In this document: positions 22,240 to 32,907 of the stretch, piece after piece | Layout: the number at the start of each line of letters is the position of its first letter | How positions within the stretch are numbered: the first letter of the stretch is position 1 | Assembly: GCA_030789695.1 (NCBI GenBank) | Contig: CM061136.1 | Location: forward strand, 134,056,448 to 134,120,447 | Source: Scilla litardierei | Taxonomy: Eukaryota; Streptophyta; Magnoliopsida; Asparagales; Asparagaceae | DNA: 64,000 bases | Direction: 5' to 3' | Translations under genes and position numbers: made by a program | Notes under the pieces: model-generated | The model's input: the letters and a program-made list of their open reading frames with translations, nothing else | What the model was told of the DNA's origin: nothing | Databases searched by the model: none

Positions 22240-24760
22240 TGTAACGGCCTGTTTTTCTAGTCGTATTTTGGCCATTGTGTGTGTATTTTTACTTCCTTGT
22301 CCTAGTTATTTCCGTCCGTGAGATTTTCGTCCGTACGTTGACGCGAGCGCGTCTATATTTTAAGTTTTACCGTGGCGTAACTATTGGCCGAGTGGCCATA
22401 ACTATTTACTAAATAACTAATTGCTACTAACAAATTTAAAATCACAAAATTACTTTTTAACTAAAGATTAATTTCAAAATTAACTTATTATTTTTGAATA
22501 ATTTCATTTTACTATATTACCTTTCCTCACTTACTATTATCATTAACATGTCGGCAACCACCTTCCCCCTTCAAATTCAACGCCAGCACACATATTTCAT
22601 CATCCAACCTCCCCCTTGTCTGCAGATGGAACATCAACAAAATTAATTCCCCAACCTATTGCCATAGATCTATTTAGAGGACACCTTCCTTCTCCCGTTC
22701 GTCATCACCCTCTCCTTCAATCAATCAACAGCGACAACCAAACAACACCAAATCAGCCGTCACCTCCCCCGTCCCTTCCCCATCAGCCACCACCAACAAC
22801 CACAACAACCAGCAACACCCCCAACATCTCCACCACCTCTACCAATCTCCGCAAACCCCTTACAATCCAAAAATCAAAACAAAACAGAAATTGGAACCCA
22901 ATCAACCAGAAATCAAGAACAATCCCAAACCCAACCCCCAAAATCAACCCAATCACAAACCAAGATCAACAAATCAACCACCTGGAAGCCGCTCGACGCC
23001 AGATCTCGGCTGCTCGCTGCCGACCACCGTGTCGAAGCCGCCGTGCGCCACCCTCGATCCGACCTCGCGCCGCCTCAGGCCGGCCGCCCCCGATCCGCCT
23101 CGCGGCCCCCGCCTCGCGCCGCCCTCCAGGCCGCCGTTCGCCCCGCCGTTCCCCCTCCATCGGACGCCGGACCGCCTCCCCGAGCGCCGCCAAGCCCCCG
23201 TGAGCCGCCCCCGACCTCCCCTGCGCCCCCACTTCCCCTCGTGCCGCCGCCGTGCCGTGAGCCCCTGTAAACAAAAAAAAAAAAGAAAAGAAAGAAGAAA
23301 CGAGAAGAGAACAGAACGAGAGAGTGAGGGAGAGAGGTGAGTATAATAATAAGTAAAGTTTATTTAAGTTATAAAGTTTAGTTATTTTATAATAAGTTAT
23401 TAATTTAAGCTTAGAGTTATTAGTTATTTTAAGCTTAAGTTAAGTGTTTGAAATCAAAGTTTCTTATATAATTTAATTAAGTTAAGTTTCAAAATAAGTT
23501 TATTTTATTTTTTTTTTTTAAGTTTTAAAGATTAGTTACTTAATTAGCCTAATTTTTAAATAAGTTTTAATAACATGTTATCAGTAATTAGTTATAAGTT
23601 AGTTAGTGTAACTTGCTCTCTTAGCACACTATTATTTCGTTAAGCTAACTCGTTCGTAACACGTGTGAACCAGGTACACCGACCGCCTTTCAAAACGCGC
23701 CTTTCACGACAAGGCGATTTTGGTAACTCATTGTACCCTTGACATGGGTCTTTAAAACAAAAACAAATGCATGCCAACCTAGTTTTACTTCATTATCACA
23801 GTGTTTCCATTTTTGAACTGTTAGCTAAAATTGCATGGTACCGTATCGTAAATTGCACAGTATCGTAAAGGAAGCAGAATTGGGCTTCATGACATGATTG
23901 ACAGAAAGTTGTAACTGGAAATGTGACATGCTAGAAAATTGCACCAACACTGGGTTTTGGGGTAACTTATAATAGCTAGGGTGCGGGAGCGACTAGTCCA
24001 GCCTTTGTTGTCACCGTGCGGGTTCTAGCAACCCATCATAGTAGCCGGTGACAACCATCACAGATCACAGAGTATTGCATAGTATTCATAGTATTCATAG
24101 CATAGTTCGCCCGGGTAGCACCCGTGGTAAGAGGTGGCCTCTTGGTTGCTCATTGCACCCCGCATTATAAGTCACGGTCTAGGTATCGGCACAAATAGAC
24201 TCTTGTTGTATAGTCACTTTTAATATTGCACTTTTAACTGCTAGAAATTGATGATAGATGTACAACTGCAAGGTTATCTTTCTGCTCTTTTTCCCTTACC
24301 AGTATTGTTTTGCACTTTACCTCTTTACTTTTAGATTGCCATGCTTGTATATTTGTTTCAATATCCATGTATAGAGATACTTTGAGTTACGTCTGATCCT
24401 GGCGACCCTTCTCTTTGTGGTGGACTCGCCAGATATCTCACAGGTCGAGGAGTTTGCACCAGAGGCCGCAGACGCTGAGTTTGTGGTTGAGTACGACCAG
24501 CAGGACCAGCAGGACCCTGTGTATTGAGAGTGAGTGTGAGAGATTTGCTATGTTGTTTTCAGTGTGGGTTGATGTATCTTTTGAATTCTGTTGTATTTTC
24601 CTTTCCTGTTAGCTGCTGGGTTGTAATAAGGTTGTAAAACCACTTTCATTATCAGTATTTTGGCGTATTTCTGCAACATAGCCTGTGTTGACTTCATTGG
24701 TGCCTAGCAGGACTTGTGCATGTTCCAAGCAGTAACGGGCCCCGTAAGTGGGTCGTTACA
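22240..24760 (+). repeat. 3' LTR of Tekay element (2521 bp)
   Basis: Direct copy of 14969-17488 with one substitution and two homopolymer-length changes noticed by eye. It is followed by GTCTG, the target duplication (24761-24765). Confidence 0.95.
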
Positions 24761-25065
24761 GTCTGGAGCTCCTCGGTGAGCGACGGGAGCAAGCCCTAGC
24801 CACCATTATCCGCCAGAAGCAGAAGGTGGCCCGGTACTACAATTCTCGGGTCAGGGGAAGGAGTTTCCACCTTGGGGACCTGGTCCTCAGGAAAGCAAAC
24901 TTCAACCCGGATATTACCCGCAAAGGGAAGCTCGCGGCTAAATAGGAGGGACCCTATAAAGTCATCGAGGTCCTCGGGCCCGCAACCTACCGCCTAGCCA
25001 ATATGGAGGGGAGGATCCTCACTCACGCCTGGAATACGGAACATTTACGCAAGTACTTTCAATAA
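24761..25065 (+). pseudogene. Tat integrase C-terminus, with premature TAG
   Basis: This continues the Tat polyprotein after the Tekay insertion. The frame resumes with LELLGERREQALATIIRQ and a basic VARYYNSRVRGRSFHLGD segment typical of the integrase C-terminal domain. A TAG at 24943-24945 interrupts it after KLAAK. The same frame then continues EGPYKVIEVLGPATYRLA and ends WNTEHLRKYFQ with TAA at 25063-25065. With the TAG at 13424, this is the second nonsense codon in an otherwise open frame. Confidence 0.8.
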
Positions 25066-25243
25066 ATGTATTGTTTTCTACGAAATAAATTTATTTAAGT
25101 TTGTTCCTTTCCAGATAAATGTGTTAACAAGAAACCCACTCGGGACAAGGGAAGCCTCGCCCGATGAGACGCCTGCAAGGCGTGCGCCTAACAAAAAGAT
25201 GTACAGAGAGACGTACGAAGAGGCCGAGGGGCATTCCCCTCCC
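25066..25243. other. Spacer after Tat pol
   Basis: A short AT-rich stretch between the converging ends of Tat pol (plus) and the antisense gene (minus). Nothing else seen. Confidence 0.5.
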
Positions 25244-27319
25244 TCAATCATCTCCAGGGGCACCCGTGGAGCCACAGGCTGGCTGTTCACTTGGGCCGCC
25301 CCCCACGCTCCGTTCGCCGTCAGAGTGCGCCCGGAGATCCTCGAAGTTGACTCCCGAGAGCGGGAACTTCTTCCGGATCTCGGACTGACACCGGGCGAAA
25401 CCCTTCTCGAACGCCTCAGCCAAGGCGGACTCAACGAAGGAGGTGGCATACTCCTCCACGGCGTCTCGGGCGATCCGGGATGGATCCACCTCCTCAAGCC
25501 CACGCACCCGAGCCTCCAAGGTCTCGATCTGGCGTTGGTGCTCCGCCCTCTCCACCTCGATCTCCCGGGATCTCTCGCCGAGTTGAGCAAGGAGAGCCCT
25601 CACCTGCTCCTCCTCCGCCTCCAGACGATCGGAGAGCTCCAGGGCCTCGGGGGCAGCAACGGAGACGGGGATCTTGTCGGCTCCCCCAGACGTGCCGGCG
25701 TCTCCCAAAATCTCGGCGACCCGCGCCTCGGCCTCTGACTTTGCAGTCAAAGCCAAGGCTCTCTCACGGTTCGCCTCTTCCAGGGCAGAGGACAGCTCGG
25801 TTATGCGGGTCTCCAAGGACATGACTCGCGCCTCATCTAACTGACCTGCCTCCCCCTCGTCACCGTGGAGCTCAAGATCTCGCCCGGCGTCAGACCTGGC
25901 CTTAGGAAGCGCCGCAAACTGGCGCCTCATCGAAAGACCCACCGAGGACAACTGCACCAAGGCAACAAGGGTAAGACGGTGAAAGCAGCTAGAGGGAGGA
26001 CAAGCAGAGACACTCTACCTGTTGGCCGGCCTGAATCACGAAGGTGGACAAACAGTCACCTCTAACTCCATCCAGCACAGCCTGATCAGGAGGGAGGCAA
26101 CTGTTCTCGGCCACTCGTGCGGCAGCTCCGCGGCTCAAAAACACCGATTCCTTCTCCCCCACCGGGAAGCATGGACGAAGAAGGCCTTCCCCTGACGAAG
26201 GAAACTCGCCTGGGTCGGAGCGGAACGCGCCTAGATACTGATCATAGGCATCAGGGAGAGAACCGCCCGGGAGAGGCGAGGGGCCAACCCACGGCCAGGA
26301 AACCTCAACAGGGGCAGGTCGGAGCTGATCGGCGGGCGGCGGGACGTCAACTTCCTCGACCCCCTCGCGGACCCTCTTGGAAGACTCCAACAAGGGGATG
26401 GAGGGAGATGGCCCCTTCTTCCTTTTGGAGCCAACAACCGAGGTCACGGCCCGCTGCTTCTTCCGGACCTCCAACACATGATCCCTCTTACGCGGGTCTG
26501 GATCTGGGGCCTGCACGTGAGGGCTGGCGGGAGAAGAACCGAGAGAGAATCCACCTGCACCCAAAGAAGAAGTAAGAGACCGAGAAGAGCCCGAGCAACC
26601 TCGAATGGCGAATATTCGGAGAGCTTACCCAAGGGCCACACCGTCTTGCGCAAGTTATGATTACTAAAGAGGATGTCGATCATCTGCTCCCTCGAAGGAA
26701 TCGCCAGTAGGGCCTTCGCCGTCTGCAGCTCGACGGCAGTCGGCTCACCCAGATCGAGGATGACCGCGCCGGCCACTCCCCACCGAATCGGGAAAGGTAC
26801 GCTCGACGAGAACGCAACAAATACATACTCCCCCTTCCAACGTTTCAGGGAGCTCGGTAACCCCAACACAAGGCTCATCTTCGGGCGGGCGCTGATGTAA
26901 ATCCACGCCCCCGATTGGTGATGACTCAAGCGGTAGAACTGGGCGAAGAGACGGAGGGAGGGCACCACTCCCCTCAGCATGCAGATGATGACGAACCCGA
27001 CGAGGAGCCCGATGGCGTTGGGGCAGAATTGACACAAGCCCACGTTGTGGGCTTGAAGGAACTCGACGATGAAGGGGTGGATCGGGAAACGGAGCCCGAA
27101 GCGGAAGCACTTCTCGTATACTCCAACCTCGTTGGGACCGGGAAGGCAGATCCGCTCGTCGGACCCGGGAGCATGAGCCGAGTAAGGCGGAAGCAGGTAG
27201 GCGGAGCGCATACTCCCGATGGTGGTGGCACAGACCGACGAAGGCCACGCTAAGACCTCTGGGGGCACCCCCGAAAGTTCGCCCCCATGCCGACGAATCG
27301 CCGAAGGAGGACTGCCCAC
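25244..27319 (-). CDS. Antisense accessory gene of Tat element, three exons
   Basis: Three open segments join cleanly by GT-AG introns: exon 1 27319-26629, intron 26628-26555 (74 nt), exon 2 26554-26019, intron 26018-25952 (67 nt), exon 3 25951-25244. Exon lengths 691, 536 and 708 sum to 1935, giving about 644 residues with phase kept at both joints. Exon 1 (residues 1-230) has RFPIHPFIVEFLQAHNV, PNAIGLLVGFVI and SGAWIYISARP, the pattern of the putative gypsy-type transposon domain (PF04195). Exon 2 is charged, with a nuclear-localisation-like GSKRKKGPS. Exon 3 is a long Glu/Arg/Ala-rich coiled coil (about residues 430-560). Antisense frames of this class are known in Tat relatives such as Grande. 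Function unknown. Introns read 5' to 3' only on the minus strand, so this is a real transcription unit of that strand. Confidence 0.75.
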
Positions 27320-27676
27320 CAGGCCAGGAGTGACGTCACGCTCCGGCCGACCCTAACCAGTGGCAGAGGAAGACGACATGGGGCAGAGCTCGGGCTGAAT
27401 CAAGATCAACACAAAGAAGAAAATGACGGGATGGCGGCTCACAACCCACCCGGCTTCTCTACCAAAGACGACCCCGCGAGCGGTGGGGATAAACCCGCAG
27501 TTACACGTGGCAACATCAGGGGACCAACGGCGCTTCGGAACCCGCGTCTCAAAAGTATCGAACGGACCAACTCATGATGACGACCAATTAATGAGTCGGC
27601 ATCGACTGACGAGCCTGTCGAAATCGGCGGAAGTCACATCGGCCGAGCCGAACCGGTCGAGGCCGATCGACCCGAC
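27320..27676. other. Upstream region of the antisense gene
   Basis: GC-rich with no coding frame supported. It lies between the antisense start codon and the plus-strand polypurine tract, so it would hold the antisense promoter. No clear TATA box was identified. Confidence 0.4.
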
Positions 27677-27689
27677 CAATGGGGGCAAT
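27677..27689 (+). other. Polypurine tract of Tat element
   Basis: CCAATGGGGGCAA followed by TGTTACGCC. The AATGGGGGCAATTGTT context is characteristic of Tat-lineage 3' LTR borders. Confidence 0.7.
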
Positions 27690-28007
27690 TGTTACGCCTA
27701 TTTGGCCGAAGCCCGAAAGACACGAGCCCAGAAACCCGACTGCCGATCAAAAGCCCATCTGCGCGATCGGGCCCGCCCGACAAGGCCCCATAAAGGACCC
27801 CCGAACATCGATCCGACCCGGCCCCGATAACGCGCAAGTCACTCGCCCACTCCAGCGATAACCGTTCCCCCAGGCCCGCTACCACTTAATGGCCGTCATG
27901 GGGAGGTGCTGGGATGGCGCAGGGAGCGGCGAAGGGGAGGCGGATTGAGGGGGCACGATTAGGGGCGGACGAGGGATGTAAGTCGTGGGCAATCACGATG
28001 GGAGGCC

Positions 28008-28014
28008 TATAAAA
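28008..28014 (+). promoter_or_regulatory. TATA box in Tat LTR
   Basis: TATAAAA within GGCCTATAAAAGGGCT, about 320 bp into the LTR, is a canonical plant TATA context. It is the likely start of the element's genomic RNA a few tens of bases downstream. Confidence 0.65.
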
Positions 28015-28284
28015 GGGCTAGGAGGACGACTGGACAGAGGACCGCATCTCAGGTAACAAAACCTAAGGTACTCCATCAACGACCTAGTTCCCCCACTTCA
28101 TCTCCTTCCCCCCGCTCGCGCCAGAGGACGTCGTTCCGATCTCCTCTCGAGTCGAACCGTCCCCGCCGAGCCTCCTCTTTCAGATCATCATCTGACTTAG
28201 GCATCGGAGGGGATTTGGCCGGAACCAAGGTCCGGCCTCCCTGACGAGTGTTCTCGTCTGTTCAGGAGGACGTCAGATCCACGG

Positions 28285-28505
28285 GCCGAGGCTTCCCCTC
28301 CTCTCCACGCCGGCCGCGCATCAAGCAAGACGACCGAGGCTACCCCTCGTCTTCCGACCGACCGAGGCCGAGCGCATCCATCCGAGCCGAGGCTTCCCCT
28401 CTGCTCCGCATCAGCCGTGCATCGAGACAAGGCGCCGAGGCTTCCCCTCGTCGTCCGACTGTCCGATGCTGAGCGTCTCACCCCGGGCCGAGGCTTCCCC
28501 TCAGC
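28285..28505 (+). repeat. Five copies of a 15-bp motif at about 50-bp spacing
   Basis: CCGAGGCT(T/A)CCCCTC recurs near 28285, 28333, 28386, 28434 and 28487, spaced 48-53 bp in otherwise diverged C-rich sequence. It lies downstream of the TATA box and so probably in the RNA. Confidence 0.75.
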
Positions 28506-28675
28506 CCCCTTGAGGCCGAGGATCCAGACCCGGCCCAGCTGACGTGCTCCACGTCGCCTGCAACTCTGATTCGCGTCGCGTCTGCACGTGCTCGACGCAC
28601 CCAAGGGACCCAAATCGGCCCCTTGACCACGTTGACCGGGTAGTCCACGGTCAACGCTTTTGTAGTGAGAAAACA

Positions 28676-29861
28676 CTCTGAAACAATAGTGATCATGGGG
28701 GAGAATTTGAAAATGAATCTTTTTATCAAGTTTTGTAATGAAAATGTCATTACTCACAATTTTTCTTTTCATCGTGCTCCTCCTCAGAATGGATTAGTAG
28801 AAAGGAAAAATAGAACTTTACAAGAATGTGCGAGAACAATGCTTTGGATAGTAAATTACCAAAATATTGTTGGGCAGAAGCTGGCGCAACTGCTTGCTAC
28901 ATTATGAACAAAATTCTTATAAGGCGATTGCTTAATAAAATTTGTTTTGAATTATTCTTTAATCACATTCCTCGTGTATCATATTTTAAAGTATTTGAAT
29001 GTAAATGTTTCATTCTTAATACTGAAGATGCACTTGACAAATTTGATTCAAAATCCGATGAAGGTATTTTTGTTGGATACTCAACACGTAGCAAAGCCTA
29101 CAGAGTATATAACAAAAGAACTTCAACAATTGAAGAATCACTACATGTCACCTTTCATAAGAACCCATCATCTAATTCTCTCATCATTGATGATGAATAG
29201 AATATATTACCTTTATCTAATTCTTTAGATAATATTAAACTTGAAGAAATTGATGCTACTAAACCCTCTGTTGAGTCTATTTCAGATAATGCAGATCTTC
29301 CTAAGGCATTTGCACAAGTTCCAAATCATCCATCAGAATTAATCATTGGAGATATTACAGATGGAGTGAGAACTCGTCGTCAAATAGAACAAATGGCACA
29401 TTGTGCTTTCCTTTCAACCATTGAACAAAAAACATCAAGGATGCATGTGAAGACAGTTCATGGATTATTGCTATGCAGGAAGAACTCAATCAATTTCAAC
29501 GGAATGATGTTTGGGAATTAGTTCCCAGACCCTCAGATCATTCAATTATTGGTACCAAGTGGGTATTCAAAAATAAATTGGATGAATCTGGTCAGGTAAT
29601 TAGAAACAAGGCACAATTAGTTGCACAAGGTTATAATCAAGAAGAAGGCATTGATTATGATGAAACCTATGCACCAGTTGCACGTCTTGAATCCAATAGA
29701 ATGTTATTATCATTTGCATGTTTTAAAGATTTTAAGTTATTTCAAATGGATGTCAAAAGTGCATGTTAAATGGTTTTCTTAAAGAAGAAGTTTATGTTGA
29801 ACAACCACCAGGTTTTTGTCATGAAACTCTTAATAATCATGTTTTTAAACTGAAGAAGGGA
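28676..29861 (+). pseudogene. SIRE-type copia fragment, degraded integrase-RT
   Basis: Plus-strand remains of a second, distinct SIRE-like pol. It begins at the integrase [10 protein letters not shown] region (about 28690), then RAPPQNGLVERKNRT, CARTM and [29 protein letters not shown] and [12 protein letters not shown] follow. The RT N-terminal part is at 29473-29769 ([53 protein letters not shown]). Several frameshifts and stops break it, at about 28730, 28855, 29198 and 29767. It stops mid-domain at HVFKLKK (about 29861), where Tat-like sequence starts. Gag, protease, the RT catalytic centre and both LTRs are missing. Confidence 0.8.
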
Positions 29862-30768
29862 TAAAAATGCGACACGTCATCCGATCCTGAATGTCGTTTT
29901 CTAAGTTCAGGATCGAATGGCGAGGAAAATTGTTACGACCTAAATATAGTTCGTTTGTGAACCAATGCAGTGATCTATATAGATTGCTGTAGCTTATAAT
30001 CTCGAAGAGCGTTGGAGGCTTGGATTCATAAGAGGACGCTCGGAGATAGATTGGGTATTAGAATAAGATCGGGCTGACAAGATCGGAAACTACAAACCCG
30101 ATCAACGTTACATACAAGGCTTTTACTCTTGCGAGTTACGGAAGTGACCTTTACATCATTTAATGAGTATGACCTTCGGAATTCTCAACAATCAAGGGAA
30201 AACCGCTACACTGCGGATACACGTGAATCTTTAATCGTCGAATACATGATGACATTTAATGACCCCTACCCTTAATGACTATTACAGGCTATCTATTGGT
30301 CTTCTACATGATGACAACAGTTCGGAAAACGAGGAGGCCTCATTAATCACTCTACAGTCATTCAACTCCTATAAAAGGAGCCATTCTCAAACATGAAAAG
30401 GTTCGAAACAATTTTATCCCAAAGTCCAGGTATGTTTACATACACTTGTGCTTTCTACATTGAAAAATATCGCTCGACATAGTCAAATCAGATCACATAT
30501 AATTAGCTTTTGACTATACGAGTTCCCTTTGAGCCCAATACTAATTTAAGCTTCGGAGGGGTTTTGGGTCGGACCTAAGCCCGATCCCCCTTTGACAAAT
30601 TCCCTGTGCTACAGATACTTCGGCAGCCCGCGGTATTGATCGTCTCGGCTGTCCCCTCTTTGTCTGTTGTCGTCGATCACTCAGTTTGTCGCCATCATCG
30701 TCGTCCAACCACTGTAACTTTGGTTCTCCCATTAATAATCTATTGTTCGGTAGATTTTCCCATCAACA
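29862..30768 (+). mobile_element. 3' end of a Tat-like element with LTR
   Basis: A short non-coding stretch with a possible stem (ATCCTGAA...TTCAGGAT) leads to GCGAGGAAAAT, a polypurine-like tract. An LTR follows at 29931-30768, starting TGTTACGACC and ending CCATCAACA. The start resembles the Tat LTR at 27690, but the two are different families. No coding remains were found. Confidence 0.55.
30370..30376 (+). promoter_or_regulatory. TATA box in Tat-like LTR
   Basis: TATAAAA within CTCCTATAAAAGGAGCC, about 440 bp into the LTR. It supports the plus orientation of the 29931-30768 LTR. Confidence 0.6.
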
Positions 30769-31020
30769 TCTACTAACATAACATATACAGATTTTTTAGT
30801 TTATTCATATTTTCAAAGCACAATCATTTAAAATTATTTTTTATTCATGTTCTTGCTTCTCAACGAATCGTTAATTGGGCTCAAAGTAAAACCAGACCAT
30901 TTTCCATCTGCCCAAATACGGAAAAGGAATCGCGCCGCACAATCGACCGAATTCATTTGAACGTGGGACCCATCACGCTGAGTGGGTGCGATAGTGAGTG
31001 AAAACGACGAGTTCACAGAG
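30769..31020 (+). promoter_or_regulatory. Promoter-like region of the F-box gene
   Basis: Non-repetitive-looking sequence between the LTR and the presumed 5' UTR. No firm TATA box; a TTTTATTATCCCC run near 31029 is the nearest AT-rich element. The assignment is by position. Confidence 0.3.
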
Positions 31021-31187
31021 AAACTCTCATTTTATTATCCCCTTTTTATCCCTCACCCTTGCACGCCAAAAAGAAAAAGAAAAAAGAAAAGCAAAAAAGA
31101 ATAGCCATTTGCTCTGCTTCTCTCCGGTCATTGAGCTCAGCTTCGAGCTTCAGTACGAGAATCCCCTTCTCTCTCTATCTCCCCGAG
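31021..31187 (+). other. Presumed 5' UTR exon of F-box gene
   Basis: CT- and A-rich leader (GCTTCTCTCCGG, TTCTCTCTCTATCTCC), ending CCCCGAG/GTATTCTCT at 31187/31188, a good plant donor. A 5' UTR intron of about 1.1 kb would end at TTGTTTGCAG (32272). The transcription start is not resolved. Confidence 0.4.
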
Positions 31188-32443
31188 GTATTCTCTCTCT
31201 ATTTCTTTTCCGAATATAATTTCATTAACACGTTGTTTTCTTGATTCTCAGTGTAATCTATTATCTTTCAATAGACGAAAAGTTTGATCGGTTCATGTAT
31301 TTTTGCGATTTAATTTCATTTAATTGGAAAAACGAATGGTCTGGCTAGTTGATCAAGATCAAAAACTAAATTTTTGGTCCGATTAAATTTTATTAATTTT
31401 CTTCTCTTCTCATCCCCAACAGTTGTCGCTCATATACACACATACAACTAATTTCTCCATTCATTGTTTCTTAATTTGGATTATTTGTTTTAAAATTAAG
31501 ACGGGGATTGAATCAAATAGAGGATTACATTTGCTATTTTAGCTTGAATGCACCCTGCAGTGATGTGTTCTTAAATGTCGAACCCTATTGGTGCGAGCAA
31601 AGTGCATTGTTCAAGTAGTTTTCATGCTATAGACGAGAATTTTCATGCAATAAATCCATGCAGGTTCAGATTTGACAAGGCCTTCTGTGTACTTTTGACA
31701 AGACCCATTAAGTTCTGTTGGATTGAAAGCTGTGAATTAGCTCATATAATAAGCTGAAATATCATGCTAGCATATTTTGATTCTGCTTGTATGTTAACGT
31801 GGAACTCAAGATTATTACCTTGTTGCTGCTGTTAAGCAGTGAAAAATACCTTTGTCTGGACAATCTAGCTGTTTGTAGTGTAAGCTTGTTGACGCTTTTG
31901 AGTATTTTTTAAACGGATTCTCTTTTGCAAGAGAAATGTAGGTCTAAACGAACGGTGAAAAACACTGAAATTGGTATCGTTGTTGTTAAGGAATATACCT
32001 ATATTTAGGACTTTCTATTCTTATGTTTTCTATTGCTTGGATTTCGTTTATTATTTAGGATTGCGGATTTCCATGTTATCACTATCAAGTAAATATATAT
32101 TAGGGGATTGAAATGGTTACATTCCTTAATACCTAATAGTTGCGACTTGAAATTTCATAAATTTAAGCTTCTTCTGTCTAGGCCACATCGTTCTAACTAA
32201 ATCTTTGTAGTTTTTTCAAATATGATGTTGAACTATCTTTTGCATGACATTCTAGTCTGAAGTTGTTTGCAGAAAATAGCAATTCAGTTCTATTATCAGT
32301 TATTTCTAGCTATAATAAATAGTCAGATTGATCACTATTTTGTGAATCATGTGTCAATCCCATAGCTAACTTGAAGTGGAGTTGTTTTCTGGAAATAATC
32401 TGAACAGTGAACAGTTAACAATTCTGCCTGCGGGGGGGACCTT

Positions 32444-32673
32444 ATGACAGAGGGCAACGATCTGACATTTCGAAAGCTTCCTGATCATCTTCTCATAGAA
32501 ATTTTTGTTCGAGTTCCCATATGTGAGTGGGATCAGGTATCATGTGTCAATAAGCAGTGGGCAGCTATATTTCGAGGGGAATGCTTGTGGCAGACAGCTA
32601 TCTCGAGAACATGGCCTTCATCAAGTCACAAGAAACGCTGGCCAGGACCAATTCCACAAGGGTTGGCTAGGAG
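32444..32673 (+). CDS. F-box protein, first coding exon
   Basis: The exon begins MTEGNDLTFRKLPDHLLIEIF. An F-box follows (about residues 9-48: LPDHLLIEIFVRVPICEWDQ, VSCVNKQWAAIF), then LWQTAISRTWP and KKRWPGPIPQGLARR. F-box proteins link substrates to Skp1-Cullin ubiquitin ligases. The coding sequence leaves the conserved region at a GAG/GTGCGC donor (32673/32674), phase 2; without splicing it would run to a stop at 32713. No following exon was recognised in the 230 bp before the nested retroelement block at 32908, nor with confidence after 54866. The gene is either a truncated pseudogene or has its next exon beyond a very large, transposon-filled intron. Confidence 0.65.
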
Positions 32674-32902
32674 GTGCGCACTGTTAGAAAATGTCATGCA
32701 ATTTTTCTGCTAATTGGTGATTGCATTTGGCTTTTTCCTGTAGGCATGTCTCATGCCCCAAGATAACTGCATTCATATTGGCAAGTCTTATTATCTTGAT
32801 CTTCTTCTACACCACTCTTAGTCTACTCTTACTCTAGTTAAATTTTTATGGTTGGTTATATAATCTTTATCTGTATAACCAAGAAGCTATGTCTTCCCCA
32901 GC
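32674..32902 (+). other. Intron-like flank of F-box exon
   Basis: No supported exon. TTTTTCCTGTAG at 32732-32743 is a usable acceptor, but the sequence after it does not look conserved. It ends at the GTGTC target duplication (32903-32907). Confidence 0.4.
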
Positions 32903-32907
32903 GTGTC

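Larger units (their letters stand above)
14969..24760 (+). mobile_element. Complete Tekay-type Ty3/gypsy retrotransposon
   Basis: This is a 9792-bp element with two near-identical LTRs, a perfect GTCTG target duplication, candidate primer site, gag, pol, polypurine tract, and both frames open apart from one short intron-like gap. It sits in the integrase frame of the Tat element. By eye the LTRs differ by one substitution (near 15412 versus 22683) and two homopolymer lengths (near 16001 and 16230). It is the youngest insertion in the window and could be mobile. Confidence 0.95.
11497..28675 (+). mobile_element. 5'-truncated Tat-lineage Ty3/gypsy element
   Basis: The element runs from within protease to a 3' LTR and is interrupted by the Tekay element at 14969-24760. 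Order: protease, RT, RNase H, second (archaeal-type) RNase H, integrase, antisense gene, polypurine tract, LTR. The dual RNase H and the antisense accessory gene are known traits of the Tat lineage. The 5' LTR and gag are absent. The right limit is uncertain by about 20 bp because no second LTR is available. Confidence 0.8.
27690..28675 (+). repeat. 3' LTR of Tat element
   Basis: Starts TGTTACGCC. A TATAAAA box lies at 28008-28014 in CCTATAAAAGGGC. The C-rich second half carries five copies of CCGAGGCTTCCCCTC-like sequence (28285-28505). It ends near GAGAAAACA (about 28675), where SIRE-type coding sequence begins. The end point is approximate. Confidence 0.65.

Noticed and set aside
25121..26575. 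Plus-strand frames of 205 and 152 codons after Tat integrase
   Set aside because: They oppose the antisense gene, whose minus-strand frames have domain similarity and consistent introns.
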